64,000 nucleotides of DNA from an uncultured Chloroflexota bacterium (GCA_937967325.1 CALBSQ010000360.1:1-64000); one strand, 5' to 3'; numbered from the stretch's first letter, positions 16,612 through 25,619 are shown. Numbers and translations are program-made. Notes: generated by a model not told the origin, from the sequence alone.

Positions 16612-17706
16612 TCAAAACTCCGTGCTCAGCGACTGCGCTTGCCCCGTGGTCGCGGCTTCGGCCGCCTTGACCATGACCTCCAGCGTGTGGCGCGCGAACT
16701 TGCCGTCGGGGATAGGGGTCGCGCCGGTTCGGATGCAGGTCACGAAGTGATTGAGGCTGGAGAGCCGCGCGTCGCGGGTCTCCTCGCCGGTCGTGAGGCG
16801 CGCCAGGTGGCCGGTCGTGCGGGTGGGCATGAACCAACCCAGCTCGCTTTGGGCCGCGCCCGGTCGCTCCAGCACGCCGCCGGAGGAGAAGCGCATGTAG
16901 TTGGCCTGGGGGCCGTTCACCAGGATGGTACCCTCCGAGCCGTAGACCTCGACGGACGGTACCAGGGAAGCCACGGTGCAATAGTTGGTGATCACACTGG
17001 CGAGAGCGCCGCTGGCCAGCTCCAGGGTTATCAGTGCGTTGTCGATGATGTCGGGTTTCAGCGGCTGGTTGTTGATGAGCCGCTCGGGGATGCTGCGCGT
17101 GTAGGCTGCCGAGACGCGGCGCGCCGGTCCGGCGACTCCGAGCACCCAGGAGAGTGCATGCACGCCCATGTCGAAGATCACGCTGCCGCCGTGCTCCTGG
17201 AAGTAGAACCAGGGGCGATCCGGCGGCCCGGCGTGCGCCGCGCGAGCGACGAAGAGGCAGGGCTTCCCGATGCGGCCCTCCCGCATATCTTGGCGCACGC
17301 GTTCGGCATTGGGATTCATGCGGTGGGGCGGCTCGCACTGCAATGTCACACCCTGACGCTGCGCCGTAGCGATGATCTCGTCCGCCTCGGCCAGGGTCGT
17401 GCCCATCGGCTTCTGAAGCAAGACGTGCTTGCCGGCGCGCAACGCGTCGAGGGCGACTGCCGCATGCGTTCCGATGGTCGTAGCAACAACAACCGCCTGC
17501 AGACCGGGGTGCTCCAGGAGGCGCCGATGATCGTGATACGCGACCGCGCCGGTGGACGCGGCCAGCGCATCGGCCTTCTCCGGTACCGTGTCCGCCACCG
17601 CCAGAAGACGTACGCCTTGTGATGCCAGAGCCGTGGCCGCCGGCACGTACATTGCCCGCGCGATGGCCCCGGATCCAATGAGTCCTAATCCAAGCTCGCC
17701 TGCCAC
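16612..17706 (-). CDS. Gfo/Idh/MocA family NAD(P)-dependent oxidoreductase
   Basis: The 364-residue enzyme has an N-terminal Rossmann fold (LGLIGSGAIARAMY), the HVLLQKPMG segment holding the family's catalytic lysine (usually EKP, here QKP), and a C-terminal alpha/beta domain with VIFDMGVHALSW, which carries the Asp and His of the active site. Members oxidise or reduce sugars, inositols or related polyols. The GTG start has only a weak purine stretch upstream. It stands alone on the minus strand, divergent from the phosphohexomutase operon. Substrate cannot be told from sequence. Confidence 0.88.
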   Translation of the reverse strand: MAGELGLGLIGSGAIARAMYVPAATALASQGVRLLAVADTVPEKADALAASTGAVAYHDHRRLLEHPGLQAVVVATTIGTHAAVALDALRAGKHVLLQKPMGTTLAEADEIIATAQRQGVTLQCEPPHRMNPNAERVRQDMREGRIGKPCLFVARAAHAGPPDRPWFYFQEHGGSVIFDMGVHALSWVLGVAGPARRVSAAYTRSIPERLINNQPLKPDIIDNALITLELASGALASVITNYCTVASLVPSVEVYGSEGTILVNGPQANYMRFSSGGVLERPGAAQSELGWFMPTRTTGHLARLTTGEETRDARLSSLNHFVTCIRTGATPIPDGKFARHTLEVMVKAAEAATTGQAQSLSTEF

Positions 17707-17820
17707 TCCATTGCTCTTTCTACTGTTTCACTGCTCAGCACCGGCGTGCTCGGCAGGTCTATCGACGATGGTAGGCGCCGGAGCACAAAGGTGCAATGCC
17801 AGTGGGAACCGGAGCGTTCG

Positions 17821-17927
17821 GGGAGCGCGGGCGTCCCGCCCGCCCCGTGCCGCGGCACCTTGGAGCGCGTCGGGCCAATCGGCTCATGTTCCGGGAAAAC
17901 CGGGGCGGGCGGGACGCCCGCGCTCCC
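17821..17927. repeat. Miniature inverted repeat with perfect 27-bp arms (GCGGGCGTCCCGCCCGC type)
   Basis: Arms 17821-17847 and 17901-17927 are exact reverse complements over 27 bp with a 53-nt centre. The arm carries GCGGGCGTCCCGCCCGC, itself palindromic. It occupies the divergent spacer between the Gfo/Idh gene and the phosphohexomutase operon, about 100 bp upstream of the latter, and could affect its transcription. Confidence 0.9.
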
Positions 17928-18025
17928 TCGCCGTAGGTGTTGTGTTCTCCAGCGATCCGGCCCTGCTGTTAGAATCTGGGCACTTCGAGAGAGCGGCGAA
18001 TGACGCCCCCAGACGGAGGTAGCAC

Positions 18026-19366
18026 GTGGCAATCGATCCCAGTATCTTCAAGCCGTACGACGTTCGCGGCACGTACCCGGTCCAGTTGAATGAGGAGACG
18101 GCGTACCAGGTCGGCCGGGCCTTTATTGCTCAGATGCAGACGCCGCGCATCGCCGTCGGTCGCGATATGCGTCTCTCGTCGCCGGCCATTGCCCAGGCCT
18201 TCGTCCGCGGCGCCGTCCAGCAGGGCGCCGAAGCTGTGGACCTCGGACTCACCAGCAGCGATGAGCTCTATTGTGCCGTTGGACACTTCGGCCTGCCCGC
18301 GGGGGTCATGATCACCGCCTCGCACAACCCCGGCAACTACAACGGCCTGAAGTTCTGCCTGGCCAATGCCGTGCCGGTGAGCAGCGACACCGGACTCAAC
18401 GACGTGCGCGATCTGGTGCTCGGCAATCGTATCCCACCGGGCACGGCCGGTGGTCGCACAACCAGCCTCGATGCCTTGCCCTCCTACGTCGAGAAGGTGC
18501 TCAGATTTGTCCACAAGGCCAAGCTGCGCCCGCTGCGCGTGGTGGTGGATGCGGGGAATGGGATGGCTGGTCAGGTCGTGCCGGCCGTCTTTGGCGATTT
18601 GCCGGTCGAGATCGTCCCGCTCTACTTCGAGCTGGATGGCCATTTCCCCCACCATCCGGCCAGCCCCATCGAGCCACAGAACATGGTCGACCTGCAAAAG
18701 GCGGTGCGCGAGCACCACGCCGACCTGGGGGCCGCGTTCGACGGTGACGCCGACCGCATGTTTCTGGTCGACGAGCAGGGCAAGCTGGCCGACGGAAGCG
18801 TCGTCGTGCTGATGGTGGCCCGCAGCCTGCTCCACAAGTTCCCCGGTTCGACCATCTTGTACAACCTGATCTGCTCGCGCAGCGTGCCGGAGCTGATCGA
18901 GCGGGATGGCGGCCGCGGCGTGCGCACGCGGGTGGGCCACTCCTTCATCAAGGCCCAGATGCGCGCCGAGGACGCCATCTTCGGCGGCGAGCATTCCGGC
19001 CACTTCTACTACCGCGACTTCTGGTATGCCGACTCGGGAATGATCAGCCTGCTGATGTGCCTGGAAATCCTGTCCGAGGAAGGACGCCCGGCCTCAGAGG
19101 TGATCGCCAGCCTCGACCGGCGCTGCCGCAGCGGGGAGATCAACTCCACCGTCGCCAACATCCCCGCTAAGCTTCGGCAGCTCCAGGCCCAGCACTCGGA
19201 CGGCAAGATCGACCACCTAGATGGCGTCACCGTCCAGTACGACCACTGGTGGTTCAACGTCCGCCCGTCCGGCACGGAGCCGCTGTTGCGCCTGAACGTG
19301 GAGGCGGACGACTGCGCGACCATGGAGGCCAGGCGCGACGAGCTGCTGAAGGTCATAAGGAGCTAG
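18026..19366 (+). CDS. manB: Phosphomannomutase/phosphoglucomutase
   Basis: This 446-residue alpha-D-phosphohexomutase interconverts hexose 1- and 6-phosphates for nucleotide-sugar synthesis. All four active-site loops are visible: the phosphoserine loop TASHNPGNYNG, the metal loop FDGDADRM, the sugar loop GGEHSGHFYYRDF, and the phosphate loop RPSGTEPLLRL. Length is typical. GTG 18026 is preceded by CGGAGG at good spacing. It is the first gene of a three-gene unit: the DUF1611 gene starts 1 nt after its stop. Whether mannose or glucose phosphate is preferred cannot be told. Confidence 0.93.
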   Translation: MAIDPSIFKPYDVRGTYPVQLNEETAYQVGRAFIAQMQTPRIAVGRDMRLSSPAIAQAFVRGAVQQGAEAVDLGLTSSDELYCAVGHFGLPAGVMITASHNPGNYNGLKFCLANAVPVSSDTGLNDVRDLVLGNRIPPGTAGGRTTSLDALPSYVEKVLRFVHKAKLRPLRVVVDAGNGMAGQVVPAVFGDLPVEIVPLYFELDGHFPHHPASPIEPQNMVDLQKAVREHHADLGAAFDGDADRMFLVDEQGKLADGSVVVLMVARSLLHKFPGSTILYNLICSRSVPELIERDGGRGVRTRVGHSFIKAQMRAEDAIFGGEHSGHFYYRDFWYADSGMISLLMCLEILSEEGRPASEVIASLDRRCRSGEINSTVANIPAKLRQLQAQHSDGKIDHLDGVTVQYDHWWFNVRPSGTEPLLRLNVEADDCATMEARRDELLKVIRS

Positions 19367-19367
19367 C

Positions 19368-20444
19368 GTGAAACTGGCGCGAGAGGCGAAGCGGCTCTGT
19401 ATTTTGGCCGAAGGCTCCTTCGAACCGGTGACCGCAAAGACGGGCACCGGGGTGATCCGCTACGGCCCGCAGACGGTGGTGGCCGTGATCGACAGTGGTC
19501 GCGCCGGCCAGGATGTCGGCGCGGTGGTTGGCGCTGGCCACGGCATCCCTATCGTTCGTGACGTGACCGAAGCCTTACGGCTGGAGCCGGACGCGCTGCT
19601 CATTGGCATCGCCCCGCGCGGCGGGCAGCTTCCCGCCGAGTGGCGCTGGCAGTTGCGCGCGGCCATCGAGCACGGCGTGGCGATCATCAACGGCCTCCAC
19701 GTCCTGCTGCGCGACGATCCGGAGCTCGTCGCCCTAGCTCGCCAGCGCGACGTGGAGTTGTGGGATGTGCGTCTGCCGTCGCCTGATGAGCAGGTGGCGC
19801 TCGGCACGCAACACCGTGCCGGCAGTCACACCATCCTGTTCGTGGGCAGCGACTGCAGCATCGGCAAGATGACGGCGGCGCTGGAACTGGACCTGGCCGC
19901 CAGGGAGCGCGGCTGGTCGTCCAAGTTCGTGGCGACGGGGCAGACGGGCATCATCATCGCCGGCGACGGTGTGCCGCTGGACCGTGTTATCGGCGACTTC
20001 ATGCCTGGCGCGATCGAGCGGCAGGTCGTTCCGGCCTGCCAAGCCCACGACTGGGTGTGGGTGGAGGGACAAGGCTCGCTGATCCACCCGGCCTACTCTC
20101 CGGTGACATTGGCGCTCGTCCACGGCGCCCGCGCCGATGCCATGGTGTTGGTCCACAAGCCGGACCGCACCGAGGTGCGCGGCTACGGATTGCCCATTCC
20201 GCCGCTGCCCGCGCTCATCCGGCTGTACGAGGAGGCGGCGTCCTGGGTCCAGCCGTCCAAGGTCTGTGCTATCGCCCTCAACACCTTCGGCCATGACGAC
20301 GCGGCGGCCCGCCGGTTCATCGAGGAGGCCGAACAGTTGACCGGTCTCCCCACGGACGATCCGGTGCGCTTCAAGCCCGGCAAGCTGTTGGATGCCGTTG
20401 CCACGCACGTCGCTGCTGTTCAGGAATCGAAGGCGGTGGCATGA
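19368..20444 (+). CDS. dgcN: DUF1611 protein, DgcN-like D-glutamate N-acetyltransferase candidate
   Basis: The 358-residue protein matches the DUF1611 family in layout: an N-terminal Rossmann-like domain (VVAVIDSGRAGQDVG, IGIAPRGGQLP) and a C-terminal P-loop NTPase-like domain (ILFVGSDCSIGKMTAALEL, VATGQTGIIIAGDG, VEGQGSLIHPAYSPV). One branch, DgcN, acetylates D-glutamate and works with the racemase DgcA. The next gene here is an enolase-superfamily epimerase, which supports that role by context. GTG 19368 has AAGGAG upstream; the stop overlaps the next start by 4 nt (ATGA). The specific enzyme activity is inferred from gene pairing. Confidence 0.75.
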   Translation: MKLAREAKRLCILAEGSFEPVTAKTGTGVIRYGPQTVVAVIDSGRAGQDVGAVVGAGHGIPIVRDVTEALRLEPDALLIGIAPRGGQLPAEWRWQLRAAIEHGVAIINGLHVLLRDDPELVALARQRDVELWDVRLPSPDEQVALGTQHRAGSHTILFVGSDCSIGKMTAALELDLAARERGWSSKFVATGQTGIIIAGDGVPLDRVIGDFMPGAIERQVVPACQAHDWVWVEGQGSLIHPAYSPVTLALVHGARADAMVLVHKPDRTEVRGYGLPIPPLPALIRLYEEAASWVQPSKVCAIALNTFGHDDAAARRFIEEAEQLTGLPTDDPVRFKPGKLLDAVATHVAAVQESKAVA

Positions 20445-21532
20445 GCAAGCTGGCGCTGTCTCAGGAGACGCTCGAGCTCCACCTGCGCGAGCCGTTCCGC
20501 ATCAGTCGCGGCGTGCAGACGGTCGCCCGCCCGGTGCTCGCGCACGTCGGCGATGGCGAGCACACTGGCGTCGGCGAGGCGGCCCCCTCCAGCTTCTACG
20601 GCGAGACCGGCGAGACCGTGCGCGCCTGCCTCGGCCTGTTCGACGAGCTGCTGGGCGACGACCCGTTCGACCTCCAGAGTATCTGCGAGCGGCTCGATAC
20701 CCGAATTCGATACAACGCGGCAGCCAAGGCGGCCGTGGAATGCGCCATACACGACTTGATCGGTCAGCGGCTCGGCGTGCCGGTCTACCGTCTCCTCGGC
20801 CTCGACCCATCGAGAACACCCCAGACCTCCTTCACCATTGGCATTGCCGAGCCGGAGGAGATGGCCCGCAAGGCCGCCGTGGCCTCCCAGTACCCGATCC
20901 TCAAGGTGAAGGTCGGCACGCCCGACGACGTCGCCCGCTTGCGAGCCATCCGCGATACGCGCCCCGACGCTCGCATCCGCGTCGACGCCAACGCGGCCTG
21001 GACGCCGCGGGAGGCCGTGACCGCCATCCGGCAACTGGCCGACTTCGGCATCGAGTTTGTCGAGCAGCCGCTGGCGCCCGGCGACCCGGAGGCTCTGCGC
21101 TGGCTTCGCAGGCAGTCGCCGCTGCCCATCTTCGCCGACGAGAGCTGCGTCACCGCGGCCGATGTCCACGCGCTGGCCGGCGCCGTCGACGGCATCGTCG
21201 TCAAGCTGGCCAAGTGCGGCGGCCTGCGCGCGGCGATCGACCAGATCCGAGCAGCGCACCTCCACGGCATGCAGGTGATGATCGGCTGCATGATCGAGAG
21301 CTCCGTCGGCATCACCGCCGCCGCCCACCTCACACCGCTGGTGGAGCACGCCGACCTGGACGGCAACCTCCTGGTGGTGGACGATCCGTACACGGGCGTC
21401 ACCGTTCGGGATGGCAAGCTGGTCTTGCCCGACCGCCCTGGGATCGGCGTGGTCCGCGCCGTCAGCGCCGGCCCTGCCTCCCTTATCGGCAAAGCCCCTT
21501 CGCGCGAATTGCGCGGTGGTGAGACGCCGTAA
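20441..21532 (+). CDS. dgcA: Dipeptide epimerase / DgcA-like N-acetyl-glutamate racemase (enolase superfamily)
   Basis: The 363-residue protein is a muconate-lactonizing-type enolase-superfamily member. The acid/base lysines are in LKVKVG and KLAKCGG. Metal ligands are in VDANAAW, FVEQPL and FADESC. The C-terminal LVVDDPYTG resembles the DxD motif that dipeptide epimerases use to hold the substrate amino group. Candidate reactions are L-Ala-D/L-Glu epimerisation in cell-wall recycling or racemisation of N-acetyl-D-glutamate with DgcN. It overlaps the DUF1611 stop by 4 nt, so it is translationally coupled. Both roles point to D-glutamate salvage. Confidence 0.85.
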   Translation: MSKLALSQETLELHLREPFRISRGVQTVARPVLAHVGDGEHTGVGEAAPSSFYGETGETVRACLGLFDELLGDDPFDLQSICERLDTRIRYNAAAKAAVECAIHDLIGQRLGVPVYRLLGLDPSRTPQTSFTIGIAEPEEMARKAAVASQYPILKVKVGTPDDVARLRAIRDTRPDARIRVDANAAWTPREAVTAIRQLADFGIEFVEQPLAPGDPEALRWLRRQSPLPIFADESCVTAADVHALAGAVDGIVVKLAKCGGLRAAIDQIRAAHLHGMQVMIGCMIESSVGITAAAHLTPLVEHADLDGNLLVVDDPYTGVTVRDGKLVLPDRPGIGVVRAVSAGPASLIGKAPSRELRGGETP

Positions 21533-21623
21533 CTGGGATTCCGTTTCTCGGCCAGGAATGCGGCGCATGGTAGCCTCACGTCAAGGTGCATGCCTGTCCC
21601 GCAGACCGGATCGAGGGAATGAG

Positions 21624-22229
21624 ATGGCGCAGACAGTCTTCGCCCCGTGGGCAGAACCCGCGCCCAACGCGCCAGGCCACATGACCGCCGACGAACTCGC
21701 GCGTCTGCCCGACGACGGCTGGGCGTACGAGCTGATCGAGGGGAGATTGGTGCGGATGCCGCCACCCGGGTTCGAACATGGCGTCAACGAGTTGGATTTG
21801 GCCGCCAGTCTTCTCTACTATGTGCGCGACCACCACCTGGGCAGCGTCACCGTCGGCGATACCGGGTTCATCCTGACTCTCCCTGACGAGCCAGACACGG
21901 TACTTGGCGCCGATATCGCGTTTGTGCGCGCCGAACGGCTCCCCCCTCAAGGCAGCCCCGAGCGGCGTGGCTACCTCCGTTTGGCTCCTGACCTGGTCGT
22001 CGAAGTGGCCTCTCCCAGCCAGTTCCGGCCGGAGCTGTCGGCCAAGGCTCGCCTGTGGTTAGCGGCGGGTACCCGCCTGGTCTGGGTGCTGTGGGCATCA
22101 CGTCGAGTCGTTGACGTCTGGCTTCCAGGACCCGATGCTCCGGCGGCAACGCTGACCAGCGAGCAGCATCTGGATGGTTTAGACGTCGTACCCGGCTTCA
22201 GCTATCCGGTCGGACGGCTATTCGATTAG
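21624..22229 (+). CDS. Uma2 family (DUF820) restriction-endonuclease-like protein
   Basis: Uma2 proteins are small PD-(D/E)XK-fold proteins of unknown function, abundant in Cyanobacteria and Chloroflexota. This 201-residue copy has YELIEGRLVRMPPP near the N-terminus, ADIAFV carrying the acidic residue, and PDLVVEVASPS with the second acidic residue, followed by KARLWLAAGTRLVWVL. ATG 21624 has GAGGG upstream; an open extension to 21411 runs through the end of the epimerase gene and is not supported. A second Uma2 gene is at 57534-58109. Confidence 0.85.
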   Translation: MAQTVFAPWAEPAPNAPGHMTADELARLPDDGWAYELIEGRLVRMPPPGFEHGVNELDLAASLLYYVRDHHLGSVTVGDTGFILTLPDEPDTVLGADIAFVRAERLPPQGSPERRGYLRLAPDLVVEVASPSQFRPELSAKARLWLAAGTRLVWVLWASRRVVDVWLPGPDAPAATLTSEQHLDGLDVVPGFSYPVGRLFD

Positions 22230-22352
22230 GGTGAGGCTCCTTTGAGGGGGGGTGTCACGCGGCCCTGGCGATGGCACCGCCCGCCTAGCACCGAGCGCAC
22301 CGGCTTTGCCGGCGCCGCTGCGTTGTGGTCGATGGTGGCGCCAAGTCAACCC

Positions 22353-23030
22353 TCATGTCGGCGTGAGCCCGGCAGCCAAGCCGGCAGCCAGAGCTGTGAG
22401 TCCAAGTTGGAATTGCTCGTCGGCGGCGACCTGCCCGAGTTCGTCGAGCACGCCACCGGAAAGAGGGAAGTCGGCCGGCGGAAGGCTGGCGAACGCTCGG
22501 CGCCAACTGGCCTCGTATGCGGCCCGCGGCTGCCGTCGCGCGCGGGGGATCTCCCAGGCCGCAAAGCCCGTGGCGTAGATGAGCACGGCGTAGATGGCAT
22601 GGACCCCGGCCGCGGGCGCCACTCCGTCCTCGCTCAGCGCCCGCAGCAGGACCTCGACGCCGCGGAAGATTCCCGGCCCGATCACCGCTCGGGCGAGGAA
22701 GATAACCGGGAGGCTGGGGTGCTCGACCAGCGTCGTGCGGAGCGCGCGCCCCCAAGCAACCAGGAGCGCTTCGGCCTCGCCGGGTAGTGGGCGGGGCAAG
22801 CGCAGGTCGCGGAGTCCCCATTGGGCGATCGCGTCGAGCAGGTCATCCTTGCTCTCGATGTAGCCGTAAATGGTCATCACTCCGCAATCCAGGCGGCGGG
22901 CCAGGCTCTGCATCGACAGCGCGTCGAGGCCGGCCTCGTCCGCCAGCGCGAGCGCTGCCTCGATCACATGGTCACGGCTCAGCGAACCCCGCTGCCGGCG
23001 CGGTCGATGGGGCTTGACAGGTGGCGCCAT
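22353..23030 (-). CDS. TetR family transcriptional regulator
   Basis: The 225-residue protein has an N-terminal TetR HTH (SRDHVIEAALALADEAGL, SMQSLARRLDCGVMTIYGYI) and an all-helical ligand domain of the tetracycline-repressor C-terminal type. ATG 23030 is chosen because homology starts about 15 residues later and the longer frame would enter the neighbour's promoter. It is divergent from the CPBP protease at 23126 with a 95-bp spacer holding the palindrome TTGTCC-AC-GGACAA. That suggests control of itself and of the protease. The ligand is unknown. Confidence 0.85.
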   Translation of the reverse strand: MAPPVKPHRPRRQRGSLSRDHVIEAALALADEAGLDALSMQSLARRLDCGVMTIYGYIESKDDLLDAIAQWGLRDLRLPRPLPGEAEALLVAWGRALRTTLVEHPSLPVIFLARAVIGPGIFRGVEVLLRALSEDGVAPAAGVHAIYAVLIYATGFAAWEIPRARRQPRAAYEASWRRAFASLPPADFPLSGGVLDELGQVAADEQFQLGLTALAAGLAAGLTPT

Positions 23031-23073
23031 GTCGGGTATCGTAGCATCTACCGTAGGCCATACGCAAGGAGAT

Positions 23074-23087
23074 TTGTCCACGGACAA
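23074..23087. promoter_or_regulatory. Candidate TetR operator palindrome
   Basis: TTGTCC (23074-23079) and GGACAA (23082-23087) form a perfect 6-bp inverted repeat with a 2-nt centre. It lies midway in the 95-bp divergent spacer between the TetR regulator start (23030) and the CPBP gene start (23126). Size and placement fit a TetR-family operator. A smaller inverted repeat, GTAG-CAT-CTAC, lies near 23041-23051. Confidence 0.4.
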
Positions 23088-23125
23088 GAACGCGAGGTGG
23101 GACCCTGGAAGCCGCGCAGGAACCA

Positions 23126-24037
23126 TTGAGCAGCACCGTTCCGCCCCTCAAGGTATCGACCAGCCTGATCTCGCGTTTGCTGTTGGCCGCCCTGTGTTTG
23201 GTCGCTGCCTCCGCCTATCGAGCCAGCGTTTCTTTGGCGCCCCCGGGGATCTTCGAGGACGCCTTTCTAGCGGGACTCGCCGCTCTCTTGCTGGTAATCG
23301 CGCTGCTCGCACGCAGGAGTCAGGCCCTGCGGGCCTACTGGGACATTCCCTTCGCGTTTTTCGTTTTCACGGTCGCGGGCTTTGTTGGGGACCTGAGCGT
23401 GAGCCCACTCCAACGGGGATTCGTCCAGAACGTGCTGCACCAGACTCCGAGCAGCACCAACCCTCTTGCGTCCACCGTTCTTGGGACGGTGCTGGTGCAG
23501 CTCTTCAGCACGCTGTGCATGGTGACTCTGATCATCGTGCTTACCAAGGCATCAGGGGCGAGCCTGCGCGACATCTTCATCGGTAGGGCCAACAATTGGA
23601 TCGGACCGGTTATTGGCGTCATCGGCTTTCTGGCATTCTTTGTGCTGGCCGCGCGCGGGCGCACCGAGGCATTCTTCCCAACACACAGCGTTGTGACCTT
23701 TTCACGTTTTCTCACCCTAGCTCCGGCACTCGTAATCCTTGTACTCTGCAATGGGCTACGCGAGGAGCTGTGGTTTAGGGGTCTCTTTCTCAAGAAGTAC
23801 GAGCGGTCTCTGGGTCCGTTGTCCTCAAATCTGCTCGCGGCCACGGTATTCACGTCGTTCCATGTGCAAGTTCAGTATGCCCTCCATCTGCTGCCATTTC
23901 TCGGGTACACCGCCATTCTTGGACTGTCGATGGGCTACCTGATGCAAAGGTCGGGAAGCATTCTCGCCTCTGTCCTTTTCCATGCCGGCTCCGACATACC
24001 GATCTTCTTGGTCTACCTGTCTTACGTTTCGACATGA
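23126..24037 (+). CDS. CPBP family intramembrane glutamic endopeptidase
   Basis: The 303-residue membrane protein has about eight hydrophobic helices and the three CPBP (Abi, Rce1-like) motifs: EELWFRG (EExxxR), the FxxxH motif in VFTSFH, and FHAGSDIPIF (HxxxD-type). These residues form the intramembrane active site. Bacterial members cleave or process membrane or peptide substrates such as bacteriocin precursors. The TTG start has AGGA upstream at short spacing. Divergent from a TetR regulator that probably represses it. The substrate is unknown. Confidence 0.82.
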   Translation: MSSTVPPLKVSTSLISRLLLAALCLVAASAYRASVSLAPPGIFEDAFLAGLAALLLVIALLARRSQALRAYWDIPFAFFVFTVAGFVGDLSVSPLQRGFVQNVLHQTPSSTNPLASTVLGTVLVQLFSTLCMVTLIIVLTKASGASLRDIFIGRANNWIGPVIGVIGFLAFFVLAARGRTEAFFPTHSVVTFSRFLTLAPALVILVLCNGLREELWFRGLFLKKYERSLGPLSSNLLAATVFTSFHVQVQYALHLLPFLGYTAILGLSMGYLMQRSGSILASVLFHAGSDIPIFLVYLSYVST

Positions 24038-24236
24038 GGTGCGTGATCGGCACGCGACGCCGGGAGGATTCGGGCGTAGCTTCCCCATCCAAGCGCGCAG
24101 GTGCACGAGCGGATGAAGGACGTGCTCCGCTGATGAGTCCTTCCATCCGAGACGACATCACCTGATGGGTGAGTTTGCTGGCCGGCTGAGTTCCCTTCTC
24201 CGCGCCGGGGACCGGGACAGGGGGTGAGGTTCTCTC

Positions 24237-25325
24237 CTAAAACACGATCAGCCCGCGTGCGACTTCCCCCGCCGCCAGCGCGCGGAAGGCCTCGTTCGCC
24301 TCGTCGATGCCGTAGCGACGGGTGATGAGCTGATCGATCTTGAGCTTGCCGCTCATGTAGAGCTCGATCATGCGCGGGAAGTCGGCTTGGACCGATGCCG
24401 AGCCGTAGCAGGAGCCGACCAGCCGCTTCTCCCGTCCGGCGATGAAGTGGGCGTCGAGCGTGAGCGCGGTCCCGCTGGCGGGGATGCCGATGACGACACA
24501 GGTGCCGCCCGGCGCCAGCGCGTCGTAGGCCTGGCGCATCGCTCCGGCGTGGCCGACTGCGACCACTGTGAAGTCGGCGCCGCGCTTGGTGATGCGCCTG
24601 ATCGCCTGCACCGGGTCCTCCCGTTGAGAGTTGATGACGTGCGAGGCGCCGAAATCGCGCGCAAACTCCAACTTCGCGTCGACGGTGTCGACCGCGATCA
24701 GGGGAGTGGCGCTGGCGATGTCGCCGCCCTGGATGGCATTCAGCCCGATGCCGCCGGCGCCAAAGACGGCCAGGCTGGCGCCCGCTGGGACCTTGGCGGT
24801 GTTCAGCACCGCGCCGGCGCCGGTCATCACTGAGCAGCCAATCAGCGCCGCCTTGTCCAGCGGCATATCTTTCCGGATGGGCACGGCGCAGGACGCCGGG
24901 ACGACGCTCATCGGCCCGAAGGTGGCGACGTAGCCGTAATGGTAGACGGGATTGCCCTTCCAGCGCATGCGCGTGGTGCCGTCCGTCATGTGGTACTGCT
25001 CCGGCCGCTCTTCGCAGATCTGCGGGCGGCCGGTGGCGCAGTAGCGACAGTGGCCGCAGGAAGGCGCCCAGGACAGGATCACGTGGTCGCCCGGCGCCAG
25101 CGAGCGTACCCCTGGGCCGACTTCCTCCACCACACCGGCGCCCTCGTCGCCCAACACCATCGGCGTCGGTACGTCGGCCCAGGAGCCGTCGGCCGCGTGC
25201 AGGCAGCTGTGGCAGACGCCGCTCGCCGCCATCTTGACGAGCACTTCCCCCTCGTGCGGGTGGTCCAGCTCGACCTCCTCCACCCCCATGGGCTCCCCTT
25301 GCCGATAGAGCAATGGCGCGCGCAT
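24237..25325 (-). CDS. Zinc-dependent alcohol dehydrogenase (class III-like MDR)
   Basis: This 362-residue cytosolic MDR enzyme resembles the long zinc alcohol dehydrogenases of the class III / NDMA-dependent group. Structural-zinc cysteines are in CGHCRYCATGRPQIC. Catalytic-zinc cysteines are in GVCHSC and IGCSVMTGAG. The usual GHE histidine ligand is replaced by Asp (LGDEGAGVVEE). The Rossmann motif is VFGAGGIGLNA. ATG 25325 has AAGGG upstream; longer frames overlap the divergent small gene at 25380. The Asp substitution may alter metal binding or define a subfamily. Substrate not determinable. Confidence 0.87.
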   Translation of the reverse strand: MRAPLLYRQGEPMGVEEVELDHPHEGEVLVKMAASGVCHSCLHAADGSWADVPTPMVLGDEGAGVVEEVGPGVRSLAPGDHVILSWAPSCGHCRYCATGRPQICEERPEQYHMTDGTTRMRWKGNPVYHYGYVATFGPMSVVPASCAVPIRKDMPLDKAALIGCSVMTGAGAVLNTAKVPAGASLAVFGAGGIGLNAIQGGDIASATPLIAVDTVDAKLEFARDFGASHVINSQREDPVQAIRRITKRGADFTVVAVGHAGAMRQAYDALAPGGTCVVIGIPASGTALTLDAHFIAGREKRLVGSCYGSASVQADFPRMIELYMSGKLKIDQLITRRYGIDEANEAFRALAAGEVARGLIVF

Positions 25326-25379
25326 GGCCTGCATCCCTTTCTGCCTTCTCGTAGCGTCACATAGGGTACGATATACGAT

Positions 25380-25619
25380 ATGGACACCGGTGTTCAAGCC
25401 CAGGACGAAATGCACCCCGAAGAGTCGCGTTCGGCGTCAGTACCACACCCTCGGATGAGCCGGACCATCGTCTTTGGCCTGGTGTTGCTGGCAGCGGCGG
25501 CGATCGCCGAGTACGCTGTCGCGCCGGCCGGGGGACCGGGCTTTCGCTATCTGGCCGTGCTCCTGCTGCTGGGAGCGGTCGGCGTCTTCATCGGCGCCGG
25601 AGTCGTGGATACTGCATAA
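25380..25619 (+). CDS. Small two-helix membrane protein of unknown function
   Basis: The 79-residue frame begins with about 28 charged and polar residues. Two hydrophobic segments follow (VFGLVLLAAAAIAEYAV and YLAVLLLLGAVGVFIGAGVV), so a two-pass membrane protein is plausible. It ends 6 nt before the methionine aminopeptidase start, suggesting coupling. Upstream, TACGATATACGATATGG places a possible -10 close to the ATG and no Shine-Dalgarno is visible; the transcript could be leaderless or start at ATG 25455. No family recognised. Confidence 0.5.
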   Translation: MDTGVQAQDEMHPEESRSASVPHPRMSRTIVFGLVLLAAAAIAEYAVAPAGGPGFRYLAVLLLLGAVGVFIGAGVVDTA

